Source: an uncultured Hungatella sp.
GTDB taxonomy: Bacteria; Bacillota; Clostridia; Lachnospirales; Lachnospiraceae
DNA: 38,232 bases
Direction of reading: 5' to 3'
Assembly (NCBI GenBank): GCA_910585435.1
Contig: CAJUEJ010000037.1
Location: forward strand, 1 to 38,232
Shown here: positions 14,197 to 23,681 of the stretch, in pieces
Layout: each line of letters begins with the position of its first letter
Position numbering within the stretch: position 1 is the stretch's first letter
Notes under the pieces: model-generated
Databases searched by the model: none
What the model was told of the DNA's origin: nothing
The model's input: only the letters and a program-made list of their open reading frames with translations
Translations under genes and position numbers: made by a program

Positions 14197-15432
14197 ATGA
14201 AGAACAGAGTAGTTGTGACCGGAATGGGGGCCATCACTCCCATAGGAAATGATGTGGAGTCATTTTGGAATGGTTTGAAGGAAAAGAAGGTTGGTATCGG
14301 GAGGATTACCTGTTTCGATACCACAGATTATAAGGTGAAGCTGGCGGCAGAGGTTAAGGATTTTGATGCGAAAGAATATATGGATCTGAAGACTTCCAGG
14401 CGTATGGAAAGATTTTCACAGTTCGCAGTTGCTGCGGCTAAGGAGGCTTTGGAAGATTCGGGGATTTGTATGGAGAAGGAAGATCCGTACAGGGTCGGAG
14501 TCTGCGTAGGTTCTGGTATCGGAAGCCTCCAGTCTATGGAGAGGGAGCATAAGAAGCTTCTGGAGAAGGGGCCTGGGCGGATTAACCCTCTTCTGGTTCC
14601 TATGATGATCAGCAATATGGCGGCAGGGAATGTGGCGATTCAGTTTGGGTTAAAGGGAAAATGTTTTAATGTGGTGACAGCCTGTGCCACAGGAACCCAT
14701 TCCATCGGGGAAGCATTCCGCTCGATCCAGTATGGGGAGGCGGATGTGATGGTGGCAGGGGGAACGGAAGCCAGCATCACACCGTTAGGGGTGGCAGGAT
14801 TTACTGCTTTGACTGCCCTCAGCACTTCGGAGGATCCTCTGAGGGCATCGATTCCATTTGACAGGGAGAGAAACGGATTCGTCATGGGAGAAGGTTCCGG
14901 AATTGTGGTTCTGGAGTCTTTGGAGCATGCCAGGGCGAGGGGAGCCAGAATCTACGGGGAACTGGCAGGATATGGAGCTACCTGTGATGCCTTTCATATT
15001 ACTTCTCCGGCGGAGGATGGAAGCGGTGCGGCCAAGGCTATGGAGATGGCTATGAAGGACGGCGGTATCCGGCCGGAGCAGGTTGATTATATCAATGCCC
15101 ATGGAACCAGCACCCATCACAATGACCTGTTTGAGACCAAGGCCATTAAGGCGGCGCTGGGAGCTCATGCCTATGAGGTTTCTATCAATTCTACCAAATC
15201 CATGGTGGGACATCTGCTGGGAGCGGCAGGGGGTGTGGAGTTTATCACCTGCCTGAAAACCATAGAAGAGGGATTCGTCCATGCCACGGCAGGTTTGGAA
15301 ATAGCGGATGAGGAATGTGATTTGGACTATACCAGGGGAGAAGGAAAGGCTGTGGATGTAACATATGCTTTGACCAACTCTCTGGGCTTTGGCGGACATA
15401 ACGCAAGCCTTCTGGTAAAGAGATTTGAGTGA
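14197..15432 (+). CDS. fabF: Beta-ketoacyl-ACP synthase II
   Basis: FabF extends acyl-ACP with malonyl-ACP. The Cys-His-His triad is visible: Cys in VTACATGTHSIGEAF (near residue 163), His in NAHGTSTHHND (near 303) and His in SMVGHLLGAAGG (near 340). At about 411 residues it is the usual length. I prefer the ATG at 14197 (MKNRVVVTGMG), 10 bases after AAAGGA; the ATG at 14188 directly adjoins that site. It is separated from fabG by about 27 bases and overlaps nothing. Confidence 0.95.
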   Translation: MKNRVVVTGMGAITPIGNDVESFWNGLKEKKVGIGRITCFDTTDYKVKLAAEVKDFDAKEYMDLKTSRRMERFSQFAVAAAKEALEDSGICMEKEDPYRVGVCVGSGIGSLQSMEREHKKLLEKGPGRINPLLVPMMISNMAAGNVAIQFGLKGKCFNVVTACATGTHSIGEAFRSIQYGEADVMVAGGTEASITPLGVAGFTALTALSTSEDPLRASIPFDRERNGFVMGEGSGIVVLESLEHARARGARIYGELAGYGATCDAFHITSPAEDGSGAAKAMEMAMKDGGIRPEQVDYINAHGTSTHHNDLFETKAIKAALGAHAYEVSINSTKSMVGHLLGAAGGVEFITCLKTIEEGFVHATAGLEIADEECDLDYTRGEGKAVDVTYALTNSLGFGGHNASLLVKRFE

Positions 15433-15451
15433 GATAGGAGGAAGTAACCTT

Positions 15452-15901
15452 ATGGATGTTCAGGAGATGATCTCCCTTATAAAGGCAGTTTCTGATTACG
15501 GAATGACAGAGTTTAAGCTGGATAACGGGACGGTGAAGCTGTCCCTGAAAAAGGAGTGTATCCGAAGCGGGGCAGTGACGGCTGTACAGACACCGGCTGC
15601 GGTTATGGCAGAGGCGTCGGCTGCAGGCAGCCAGGTACCGGAAGGGCCTGGGGAAGCATTTTCTTCCGACCAGGTGGTGGTGTCTCCTCTGGTGGGAACC
15701 TTTTACAGTTCTCCGTCGCCTGAAGCGGAAAGCTTCGTCAAGGTGGGGGACAGGGTGAAGAAAGGCCAGGTTCTTGGCATCATTGAGGCTATGAAGCTGA
15801 TGAATGAGATTGAGAGCGATTATGACGGCGTGGTGGAGGCTGTCCTTGTGAAGAATGAGGATGTGGTGGAGTATGGCCAGCCTCTTTTCAGGATTCGATA
15901 G
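15452..15901 (+). CDS. accB: Biotin carboxyl carrier protein of acetyl-CoA carboxylase
   Basis: AccB carries biotin between the carboxylase and transferase parts of acetyl-CoA carboxylase. The 149-residue protein has an N-terminal helical region, an Ala/Pro-rich linker (residues 40-70) and a C-terminal biotinyl domain with the biotin lysine in EAMKLMNEIE (near residue 115). I chose the ATG at 15452, after TAGGAGGAAG. The frame can be read from a TTG at 15425 that overlaps the end of fabF, but that is less likely. Confidence 0.95.
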   Translation: MDVQEMISLIKAVSDYGMTEFKLDNGTVKLSLKKECIRSGAVTAVQTPAAVMAEASAAGSQVPEGPGEAFSSDQVVVSPLVGTFYSSPSPEAESFVKVGDRVKKGQVLGIIEAMKLMNEIESDYDGVVEAVLVKNEDVVEYGQPLFRIR

Positions 15902-15954
15902 GATCTTGAGAACACATGAGGGTCTGTAAGAAGAGAATAAGGAGAGAAATATAA

Positions 15955-16377
15955 ATGCTTGGCATTGAGGAGATTCAGAAAATAATCCCTCACAGGCATC
16001 CATTTCTTCTGATTGATTTGATTGAAGAGCTGGAGCCGGGAAAGAGGGCTGTGGGATATAAATGTATTACTTATGACGAGCCTCAGTTTCGGGGACATTT
16101 TCCTCAGGAGCCGGTGATGCCGGGGGTTTTGATGATTGAGGCCCTGGCTCAGGTTGGCGCGGTGGCAATTCTGAGTGTGGAAGAGAACAAAGGAAAGACG
16201 GCTTATTTTGGTGGTATCGACAAGGCCAAGTTTAAGAAAAAGGTAGTTCCTGGAGATAAGCTTCGGCTGGAATGTGAGATTATCAAACAGAAGGGGCCTG
16301 TGGGAGTGGGAAAGGCCACGGCTACGGTGGACGGTAAGATTGCGGTAACGGCGGAGCTGACATTTATGATTGGATAG
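15955..16377 (+). CDS. fabZ: 3-hydroxyacyl-ACP dehydratase
   Basis: FabZ removes water from 3-hydroxyacyl-ACP. The 140-residue hot-dog protein has the catalytic His in IPHRHPFLLID (near residue 16-20) and the active-site helix GHFPQEPVMPGVLMIEALAQ (near 50-68, with Glu as the second catalytic residue). AAGGAGAG precedes the ATG. It lies between accB and accC, the same order as in Streptococcus and Clostridium fab operons. Confidence 0.95.
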   Translation: MLGIEEIQKIIPHRHPFLLIDLIEELEPGKRAVGYKCITYDEPQFRGHFPQEPVMPGVLMIEALAQVGAVAILSVEENKGKTAYFGGIDKAKFKKKVVPGDKLRLECEIIKQKGPVGVGKATATVDGKIAVTAELTFMIG

Positions 16378-16388
16378 GGGATGGAGCC

Positions 16389-17747
16389 ATGTTTCGGAAA
16401 ATATTGATTGCCAACCGGGGAGAGATTGCAGTGCGCATCATCAGGGCGTGCAGGGAGATGGGGATTCCGTCTGTGGCTGTGTATTCGGAGGCGGACAGAG
16501 ACAGTCTTCACACTCTTCTGGCAGATGAGGCCATCTGCATCGGTCCTGCGCCTTCGGACAAAAGCTATCTGAATATGGAACAGATTCTGGCTGCTGCTGC
16601 GGCTATGAAGGCGGAGGCCATTCACCCGGGATTCGGGTTTCTTTCTGAAAATGCAAAATTCGCGGAATTGTGTGAGAAGTGCAACATCGCTTTTATCGGC
16701 CCTTCGGCGGAGATTATCCACAGAATGGGAAATAAGTCGGAAGCCAGAAAGACCATGACAGAGGCAGGGGTGCCTGTGGTTCCGGGAGGAAAGGAGCCAG
16801 TATACACAGTGGAGGAAGCCAGAAAGATGGCGGAAGAGATCGGGTATCCGGTGATGATAAAGGCTTCCTCCGGCGGAGGCGGAAAGGGAATGAGAATCTC
16901 CTACGGACCGGAGGATTTTGACGGGAATTTTCAGAATGCCCAGATGGAGTCTGTAAAGGGATTTTCCGATGATACCATGTACCTGGAAAAATACGTGGAG
17001 CGGCCCCGCCACATTGAGTTTCAGATTCTGGCAGATAAATACGGCCATGTGGTCCATCTGGGGGAGCGTGACTGCTCCATTCAGAGAAGACATCAGAAGG
17101 TGCTGGAGGAGGCCCCTTCGGCAGCTATTTCTCCGGAGCTTCGAAAGAAGATGGGAGAGACGGCTGTCCGTGCAGCCAAAGCGGTAGGCTATGAGAATGC
17201 AGGAACCATTGAGTTTCTGCTGGATAAAGACAAACATTTTTATTTTATGGAAATGAATACCAGAATCCAGGTGGAGCATCCGGTGACGGAGATGGTGACA
17301 GGCCTGGATTTGATAAAGGAACAGATCCGCATTGCGGCAGGGGAGCCTCTTGGCATGACTCAGGATGATATCAAGCTTCACGGCCATGCCATCGAGTGCA
17401 GAATCAACGCGGAGAATCCGTCTAAGAATTTTATGCCCTGCCCGGGCAGGATTACCAATGTCCATGTGCCTGGGGGAAACGGGGTGCGGATTGACAGCCA
17501 TATATACAGTGATTATCAGATTCCGCCTAACTATGATTCCATGCTTTTAAAGCTGATTGTCCACGGAAGCGACAGGGAGTCGGCGGTGGCAAAGATGCGG
17601 AGCGCCCTGGGGGAGCTGGTGATTGAGGGGATTGAGACCAATCTGGATTTTCAATTTGAGATTTTAAGCCATGAGGCGTACCAAAAGGGAGATACGAATA
17701 CCCATTTTATTCAGACATATTTTTCGGAGTATTGCGGCGGAAAATGA
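16389..17747 (+). CDS. accC: Biotin carboxylase of acetyl-CoA carboxylase
   Basis: AccC carboxylates the biotin of AccB with ATP and bicarbonate. The 452-residue ATP-grasp enzyme shows FRKILIANRGEIAVRIIRA at the start, the glycine loop KASSGGGGKGMR near 160, GERDCSIQRRHQKVLEEAPS near 220-240, and the catalytic/metal site EMNTRIQVEHPVTEM near 285-300. It follows fabZ by 11 bases with GGGGATGGAG as ribosome site, and is followed closely by accDA. Confidence 0.96.
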   Translation: MFRKILIANRGEIAVRIIRACREMGIPSVAVYSEADRDSLHTLLADEAICIGPAPSDKSYLNMEQILAAAAAMKAEAIHPGFGFLSENAKFAELCEKCNIAFIGPSAEIIHRMGNKSEARKTMTEAGVPVVPGGKEPVYTVEEARKMAEEIGYPVMIKASSGGGGKGMRISYGPEDFDGNFQNAQMESVKGFSDDTMYLEKYVERPRHIEFQILADKYGHVVHLGERDCSIQRRHQKVLEEAPSAAISPELRKKMGETAVRAAKAVGYENAGTIEFLLDKDKHFYFMEMNTRIQVEHPVTEMVTGLDLIKEQIRIAAGEPLGMTQDDIKLHGHAIECRINAENPSKNFMPCPGRITNVHVPGGNGVRIDSHIYSDYQIPPNYDSMLLKLIVHGSDRESAVAKMRSALGELVIEGIETNLDFQFEILSHEAYQKGDTNTHFIQTYFSEYCGGK

Positions 17748-17786
17748 GGCTGGGACTAAATAACTGTGGAAGCAGGAGGATATGGC

Positions 17787-19592
17787 ATGTTAAGAACGAT
17801 GTTTAAGAAAACTTACACATTGATTGATACCAAATACAAAGGCCAGCCAAAGCAGGAGCCCAGTATTCCCAAAGGTCTTTGGCGCAAATGCAGAATGTGC
17901 GGACAGACGGTGTACGGGGAGGATGTAAAGAATAATTTCTATATCTGCCCCAAGTGCGGCGGATATTTCCGTGTCCATGCATACAGGAGAATTGAACTGG
18001 TGGCGGACGCAGGCACCTTTGAGGAATGGAATCAGGAGATGGAATTTGTTAATCCTCTGAATTTTCCGGAATATGAGGAGAAGGCGGCGGCAGCCAGGGA
18101 GAAGACCAGGTTAAACGAGGCGGTTGTGACAGGCAGATGCCGGATTAACGGGGAGGAGACAGCCCTTGGAGTATGCGACGCCAGATTTCTCATGAGCAGC
18201 ATGGGCCATATTGTGGGGGAGAAGATTACCCGGATGGTGGAGCGTGCCACCAGGGAGAAGCTGCCGGTGGTTTTATTTGCCTGCTCCGGAGGAGCCAGGA
18301 TGCAGGAGGGATGCGTGTCTCTGATGCAGATGGCGAAGACCAGCGGGGCTCTTAAGAGGCATCATGAGTCCGGACAGCTGTTTGTAAGCGTGCTGACAGA
18401 CCCTACTACCGGCGGTGTGACAGCCAGCTTTGCCATGCTGGGGGATGTGATTCTGGCGGAGCCGGGAGCACTTATCGGGTTTGCAGGCCCCAGGGTGATT
18501 CAACAGACCATTGGACAGAAGCTGCCGGAAGGGTTTCAGAGGGCGGAGTTTCTACTGGAGCATGGGTTCATAGACAAAATCGTGAGCCGGGAAGAGATGA
18601 AAGAGGTTCTGGGGAAGATTCTGGAGATGCATCATGGACAGGAAGATAAGACGAGACAGTTTTTAGACAGGTTTGGCGGTAACAGGGTGGATGACGGCAG
18701 ATGTGCAGAGGAGGAAGCTTACAGGTGGGCAAAAGCAGAACCGAATACCAGTGGGGAAATGGAAAAGCACAGATGCCCGGAAGCAAAAACAGAGAGTTCT
18801 AGAAAAGGCAGAGAAAAGGCCTGGGACCATGTACTGCTTTCCAGGAAATCCGACCGTCTGACGGCTTTGGATTATATTGAGACGATTTTTGATGATTTTA
18901 TAGAATTTCATGGTGACCGTTTCTATGGAGATGACGGAGCCATTGTTGGCGGCATTGCCAGGTTTTACGGGATTCCTGTGACAGTCATCGGGCAGCAGAA
19001 GGGGAAGAATACCAAGGACAATATAAAGAGAAATTTCGGTATGCCTCTGCCGGAGGGATACCGGAAGGCCCTGCGTCTGATGAAGCAGGCGGAGGATTTT
19101 GGAAGGCCTGTGATATGTTTTGTGGATACTCCGGGGGCATTTTGTGGAATCGAGGCGGAGGAGCGTGGACAGGGAGAGGCCATTGCCCGGAATCTGTTTC
19201 AGCTTTCAGACCTGAAGGTGCCGGTTCTTTCCATCATCATCGGCGAAGGCGGAAGCGGCGGAGCTCTCGCCATGGCGGTGGCCAATGAGGTGTGGATGCT
19301 GGAGCATGCGGTCTATTCCGTGCTGTCGCCGGAGGGATTTGCATCCATTCTGTGGAAGGACAGCAAGAAGGCAGACCAGGCGTCAGAGGTGATGAAGATG
19401 ACAGCGCAGGATCTGCTGGAGCTTCATATTATTGATGATGTGATTCCGGAGCTTCTGCCTGCCTGTGAGGATGTGAAAGAGGAGATCGGGGAAGAAATCC
19501 GAAACCGTCTTTTTAAGTTTTTGATAAAATATGAGAATATGACGGAAGAAGAGATTACGGCACAGAGGTATGAGAGGTTCAGAAACATTTAA
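17787..19592 (+). CDS. accDA: Acetyl-CoA carboxylase carboxyltransferase, beta-alpha fusion
   Basis: One 601-residue chain holds both carboxyltransferase subunits that move the carboxyl group from biotin to acetyl-CoA. Residues 1 to about 285 are AccD: a four-cysteine zinc ribbon (CRMC...CPKC, residues 35-58) followed by a crotonase-fold domain (CSGGARMQEG near 165, TTGGVTASFAMLGD near 210). A polar linker of roughly 45 residues follows. AccA begins near WDHVLLSRKSDRLTALDYI, with GQQKGKNTKDN, FVDTPGAFCG and GEGGSGGALAM. The frame is continuous, with no stop or start between the halves. I chose the ATG at 17787, seven bases after AGGAGG. In most bacteria these are two genes. Confidence 0.93.
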   Translation: MLRTMFKKTYTLIDTKYKGQPKQEPSIPKGLWRKCRMCGQTVYGEDVKNNFYICPKCGGYFRVHAYRRIELVADAGTFEEWNQEMEFVNPLNFPEYEEKAAAAREKTRLNEAVVTGRCRINGEETALGVCDARFLMSSMGHIVGEKITRMVERATREKLPVVLFACSGGARMQEGCVSLMQMAKTSGALKRHHESGQLFVSVLTDPTTGGVTASFAMLGDVILAEPGALIGFAGPRVIQQTIGQKLPEGFQRAEFLLEHGFIDKIVSREEMKEVLGKILEMHHGQEDKTRQFLDRFGGNRVDDGRCAEEEAYRWAKAEPNTSGEMEKHRCPEAKTESSRKGREKAWDHVLLSRKSDRLTALDYIETIFDDFIEFHGDRFYGDDGAIVGGIARFYGIPVTVIGQQKGKNTKDNIKRNFGMPLPEGYRKALRLMKQAEDFGRPVICFVDTPGAFCGIEAEERGQGEAIARNLFQLSDLKVPVLSIIIGEGGSGGALAMAVANEVWMLEHAVYSVLSPEGFASILWKDSKKADQASEVMKMTAQDLLELHIIDDVIPELLPACEDVKEEIGEEIRNRLFKFLIKYENMTEEEITAQRYERFRNI

Positions 19593-19706
19593 GATTCCTT
19601 GCAAAGATTGAGACAGGATTAAAGCAGGTAACCGGCGGATGTGTCAGGTAGAAACCGGAAGGTATCAGGACAAATATTAGAAGGCTTTCATGGGGGTATT
19701 TTACGA

Positions 19707-20924
19707 ATGGCTGTACAGAATGAAAAAAAAAGCAGGGAAAGCAGTAACTCAGAGGCAATGAGAAAGCTTGGAAATCCTCTGGTAATCGGAGATATTAAGG
19801 TAGAGAAACCGATTATCCAGGGAGGCATGGGAGTGGGAATCAGTCTGTCATCTCTGGCAGGCGCTGTGGCAAAGGAAGGCGGCATGGGAATTATCTCCAC
19901 CGCACAGATTGGGTTTAAGGACCCGGATTTTAAGTCTCATCAGCTGGAAGCCAATTTAAGAGCCATAGGGACAGAGCTTAGGAAAGCCAGAGGGATTGCC
20001 CCTGAGGGTGTCATAGGCTTCAACATTATGGTGGCCACGAAACAGTACAGCCTGTATGTAAAGGAAGCGGTGAAGGCAGGGGCGGATGTTATCATATCCG
20101 GCGCCGGTCTCCCTGTGGACTTGCCCAGGTATGTGGCGGAAGGCAGCAGGACGGGAAATGAGACAGGTGAGGAAACAGGAGGGAACGGGAAGGGAAAAAG
20201 GAAAAGAGTAAAGCTGGCTCCCATCGTTTCTTCTGTAAAATCAGTCTCTGTTATCTGCAAGATGTGGGACAGGAAATACCACATGGCCCCGGATTTTGTG
20301 GTCGTTGAAGGCCCGCTGGCCGGAGGACACCTGGGGTTTTCCAGAGAACAGCTGGCGGAGCTGGGGGCGGATACAAAAGACGTGGAGGCCACATTCAAGA
20401 AAGACTGCTATGAGGAGGAGATCCACGGTATCATTGAGTTTGTGAATCAGCTTGGAGAAAAGTATGAAAGAGAGATTCCTGTCATAACCGCAGGCGGTGT
20501 CTACAGCCATGAGGATGTGCTGCATCAGCTGGAACTGGGGGCGTCAGGCGTTCAGGCTGCCACCCGGTTTGTCACCACAGAGGAATGCGATGGGGCGGAT
20601 GCGTATAAACAGGCGTATATCAGGGCAAAAAAGGAAGATATTGTCATCACCAAAAGCCCGGTGGGGATGCCAGGGAGGGCCATCAGGAATCCGTTTCTGG
20701 AGAAAATCCAGCGAGAAAGAATTGCGCCGGCCCGCTGTTTCCAGTGCCTGGAGCACTGCAATCCCAGGGAAACGCCGTATTGCATCACAGACGCGTTGAT
20801 CCGCGCAGCTGTAGGAGATGTGGACAACGGGCTGCTGTTTTGCGGAAGCAATGCGTACCGGGCGGAGAGGATTGAGACGGTGGCGGAAGTGATGAGGGAT
20901 TTGATGGGAGAACTGCTGTATTAA
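19707..20924 (+). CDS. Nitronate monooxygenase / FabK-like flavoprotein
   Basis: A 405-residue FMN TIM-barrel protein of the 2-nitropropane dioxygenase family. Flavin-binding features are IIQGGMGVGISLSSLAGAVA near residue 35, GPLAGGHLGF near 200 and VITAGGVYSHEDVLHQLELGASGVQAATRF near 260-290. Unlike fabK it has a longer C-terminal region with a cysteine cluster (CFQCLEHCNP...YC, near 350-365), typical of this clostridial group. It is the last gene of the fab operon; a terminator overlaps its end. The reaction in this context is not known; detoxification of nitronates or a second enoyl reductase are possibilities. The start is uncertain: ATG 19707 has a GGGGGT site, with GTG 19641 and ATG 19758 as alternatives. 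Confidence 0.8.
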   Translation: MAVQNEKKSRESSNSEAMRKLGNPLVIGDIKVEKPIIQGGMGVGISLSSLAGAVAKEGGMGIISTAQIGFKDPDFKSHQLEANLRAIGTELRKARGIAPEGVIGFNIMVATKQYSLYVKEAVKAGADVIISGAGLPVDLPRYVAEGSRTGNETGEETGGNGKGKRKRVKLAPIVSSVKSVSVICKMWDRKYHMAPDFVVVEGPLAGGHLGFSREQLAELGADTKDVEATFKKDCYEEEIHGIIEFVNQLGEKYEREIPVITAGGVYSHEDVLHQLELGASGVQAATRFVTTEECDGADAYKQAYIRAKKEDIVITKSPVGMPGRAIRNPFLEKIQRERIAPARCFQCLEHCNPRETPYCITDALIRAAVGDVDNGLLFCGSNAYRAERIETVAEVMRDLMGELLY

Positions 20925-20948
20925 AAAATGCGGCAGTTCTTCTTTTTA
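20910..20948 (+). terminator. Rho-independent terminator of the fab operon
   Basis: GAACTGCTG (20910-20918) pairs with CGGCAGTTC (20931-20939) around a loop that includes the stop codon of the preceding gene, and is followed by TTCTTTTTAT. It ends the roughly 11.5-kb fab-acc transcript. The following 180 bases to 21133 are AT-rich, and I see no gene there. Confidence 0.75.
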
Positions 20949-21132
20949 TGTAAACAGGTGTTGAGGAAAGAGCTCTTTTGATTTATAATAAAATTGAAAA
21001 AATAAATATTTATTGTGGATAAAGAGACATGAGGCGGCTTCAGGATAAAGCACAGGTTTTTCCCTTACAAGAAAATGATTTTACCCGTACAAGGCTTACT
21101 CACTCCATATATTAATAATTAGGGGGGATAGT

Positions 21133-21822
21133 ATGAGAGCCATTGCAGATGCAGTAAATAATTTTTTGAGACAATATCCGCCATCTTTAGACATATTCGA
21201 ACATTTAAAGGCTGCAGGAAATCTCTGTTTAATAGGAGGCGTTTTAAGGGAATACAAGGATAAAGGAGATATCCGGCAGTTAAGAGATATAGATATTATT
21301 ATTGATATTACATGTGAAAAAACCTGGATGGAGTTTCTGAATAAATATCATCCGGCGAGAAATAGTTTTGGCGGATATAAAGTACTATGTCAGGAGTTCA
21401 TTCTTGATGTCTGGATTTTAAAGGAAACCTGGGCATATAGAGAAAAGGTAATTCCATGTGACCCTGAGGATTATATACGATATCTTCCGGAGACCGTTTT
21501 TTTAAATCTGGATGGGATAATTTATGATTTAAAAAATGATGTATGGTATGACCAAAAATATCAGGAGGCTGTGAAAAAGAATGAGATAGATGTGGTTTTA
21601 GAAAAAAATCCCCAGATTATGCTGAATATTATCCGGACATTCGTTTTAAAGAAACGCTATGGCATGTCTTTTTCAGAAAGGCTGGCAGATATCATAGAGA
21701 GGGAAAAACGTAGAAACGGATGCTTTATAAATAATTTAATGGATGTCCAGGAAGAGCGATACAAAAAGATTGTAATAGCCCAAAGGGAATTAGAGCAGAT
21801 GCTAAATAGCATGAAAGCTTAA
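21133..21822 (+). CDS. Pol-beta-type nucleotidyltransferase-like protein
   Basis: A 229-residue protein. Residues 32-60 read LIGGVLREYKDKGD...LRDIDIIIDI. This is the GG...R...(R)DxD core of poly(A)-polymerase/CCA-adding-type and minimal nucleotidyltransferases, with the two metal-binding aspartates in DID. The region after residue 150 is helical (LNIIRTFVLKKRYGMSF), like the segment following the catalytic head in that superfamily. It is much shorter than a tRNA CCA enzyme, so it is likely a minimal enzyme with an unknown acceptor, possibly defence- or toxin-related. AGGGGGG precedes the ATG. It is a single gene between two terminators. Confidence 0.6.
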   Translation: MRAIADAVNNFLRQYPPSLDIFEHLKAAGNLCLIGGVLREYKDKGDIRQLRDIDIIIDITCEKTWMEFLNKYHPARNSFGGYKVLCQEFILDVWILKETWAYREKVIPCDPEDYIRYLPETVFLNLDGIIYDLKNDVWYDQKYQEAVKKNEIDVVLEKNPQIMLNIIRTFVLKKRYGMSFSERLADIIEREKRRNGCFINNLMDVQEERYKKIVIAQRELEQMLNSMKA

Positions 21823-21832
21823 AAATATGAGT

Positions 21833-21886
21833 GGGACTGTGAAAGAATGGAGCAAACGTATTTCCATTCTCACAGTCCCTTTTTAT
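21833..21886 (+). terminator. Rho-independent terminator
   Basis: GGGACTGTGA...AGAATGGA (from 21833) pairs with TCCATTCTCACAGTCCC (ending 21879), followed by TTTTTAT. It ends the nucleotidyltransferase gene and lies between it and the convergent VWA gene, so it may serve both strands. Confidence 0.8.
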
Positions 21887-21905
21887 ATAGAATGTCAAGC
21901 ACGGC

Positions 21906-23681
21906 CTATTCCAGATAGAACACCGGCCCCCTGGGAGGGAAGGGCAGGCTTTTTCCCCGGGGAACCAGAAAGGCGTGGTCCCGGCCGTAGAGGTTGAGCC
22001 GGTCGCATTCGCAGTCGGTGATAATCAGTAAAGGCGCTTCCTTGGGAAAATCATCGGCATGCTCCAGCAGCTCTATCCCAGGCTGGAGTACGGTACCGCC
22101 GCGCCCCCGGACCTTGACACTGCCAGCGATGTCCGCCGCCTCCATATAGCCCTGGTCGTAGGGGAAGGCGTCACAGAAAACAACTCGTACCCGGTTTACG
22201 TCCCGGGCGGCGCTGTAGCTGGCGATAGAGCCCAGGGCAGCGGCCAGCAGGCTTCGGTCCATGGAGCCGGAGGTGTCCAGCAGAACTCCGAAGGTCCTCC
22301 CTGCCTGAGTCGTCTCCTCATAGCGGTAGGAGGGCCGGGGAATATCCGGTGTGGACGACTGCCTCCGGCTGAGACGGGCATAGGTCCGGTATCTTTCCAG
22401 AGGTTCAAACCGTTCGTCAAACCATCGGGCCAGTTTCACATCCCAGGGAATGGGAGGCTGAGACAGGGCCCGGATTTCCTCCACCAGTCCCTCAGGGAGG
22501 AAGCCTCTTTCGTGGGCCTGGTGATAGTACAGCCCTCGCTGGATGGCAGAGCGGCACCAGGCGTCCAAGTCCACAAAGTCCTTGGAGTCCTGCCAATCGG
22601 GCGGGCCGAAGAGAATGTCATGCTTGGCCATGCGCCTGTACTTTCGCAGATTGGAGGCCAGCAGGTCGTAGATGCTCTCTGCCGGCAGGTTGTTCAGCTC
22701 TGGGTCGTAGAGCAGGCCTTCGGGCATCTGCCCCACTTCCATATCTCGCAGCCACTGATTGATAACATAGTCACAGGCCACATTCCACAGTTCAGGATCT
22801 CGCTTGCCCAGCCGCTGTTCATGGCACAGGGCGGCGTGGAGGTATTCGTGGGCCAGAACAAACCGCCATTCCTGTTCTGTTAGACCGGCGGCAGGATTGA
22901 CATAGATTTCCTTCATATGGACTGAAATTGCAGCTACCGGGATGTCCATCCGCTGAACTGTCAGAGGGTCGTCTACCAGTTTGAAGCCTGAGGCAACGCC
23001 TCCCAGTAACGGGTAGCTGGACAGAAACCATTCCTGAGCCCGTTTAACAGGCCCCATTTTTTTGTATTTCCCCGGCTCTGTTCTCACGCCTCCGGCGTAG
23101 TCCACAGCGGCGCGCAGGGCATCCCGCAGGCTTTCGGCAAAAAGCTTTCGCCAGTCGGTGGCACCGCTCCACCAATGCCGGGTCTCTCCGCGCCAGGACA
23201 TATCTGCCCGGCTGCCGCTCATGGTGGAGAAATGGAAGCAGGCAGGGTCCTTGTGTTCCTTCAGCCAGAAATACAGTTTCTCTTCCTCACGTGTGTTGGA
23301 GGGAAGAGGGTCAGCCAGCTCCCTGGGAGGCGTACCGATGTGAAGGTCAGCCAGATACCGGGCGGTTACGCAGTCGCAGGCAGCGTTCCACAAAGAATCT
23401 CCCTCCCGGTCCTCCCGGATATGGCCCAGGGCCAGGTGAAGCAGGCAGTGAGCCAGCACGTAGGCCCATTCCCCGGGAAGGGCCCGGCGGTGGCTGTTGG
23501 CATAGATATACCCGTCGGAGGCCACCCAGGCCCAGTCCTCTCTGGCCATGGGATAGCTGTCGTCAAAGCAGAGTACGGCCCGCTCTATCAGAGGCCCCAG
23601 AACCGGATTTTGTTTTACCAGCCCCTGTCCGGCCCGGAACGCCTCCTGAGCAGGATTGGGCATCTTCGCTTTCCCCCTCAT
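21906..23681 (-). CDS. VWA domain protein with duplicated metallopeptidase-like region (MoxR partner)
   Basis: The 591-residue protein has three visible parts. A first metallopeptidase-like segment holds LAHCLLHLALGHI (HxxxH, near residues 90-105) and WNAACDCVTARYL. A second, related segment holds LAHEYLHAALCHE (HExxH, near 280-292) and WNVACDYVINQWL. The C-terminal von Willebrand A domain has the MIDAS motif LLDTSGSM (near 470). The HExxH glutamate is present only in the second copy; the first has Cys there. VWA plus metallopeptidase-like proteins pair with MoxR ATPases as chaperone-like complexes. The start overlaps the MoxR stop. The DNA is clearly GC-richer than neighbouring genes. Confidence 0.8.
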   Translation of the reverse strand: MRGKAKMPNPAQEAFRAGQGLVKQNPVLGPLIERAVLCFDDSYPMAREDWAWVASDGYIYANSHRRALPGEWAYVLAHCLLHLALGHIREDREGDSLWNAACDCVTARYLADLHIGTPPRELADPLPSNTREEEKLYFWLKEHKDPACFHFSTMSGSRADMSWRGETRHWWSGATDWRKLFAESLRDALRAAVDYAGGVRTEPGKYKKMGPVKRAQEWFLSSYPLLGGVASGFKLVDDPLTVQRMDIPVAAISVHMKEIYVNPAAGLTEQEWRFVLAHEYLHAALCHEQRLGKRDPELWNVACDYVINQWLRDMEVGQMPEGLLYDPELNNLPAESIYDLLASNLRKYRRMAKHDILFGPPDWQDSKDFVDLDAWCRSAIQRGLYYHQAHERGFLPEGLVEEIRALSQPPIPWDVKLARWFDERFEPLERYRTYARLSRRQSSTPDIPRPSYRYEETTQAGRTFGVLLDTSGSMDRSLLAAALGSIASYSAARDVNRVRVVFCDAFPYDQGYMEAADIAGSVKVRGRGGTVLQPGIELLEHADDFPKEAPLLIITDCECDRLNLYGRDHAFLVPRGKSLPFPPRGPVFYLE

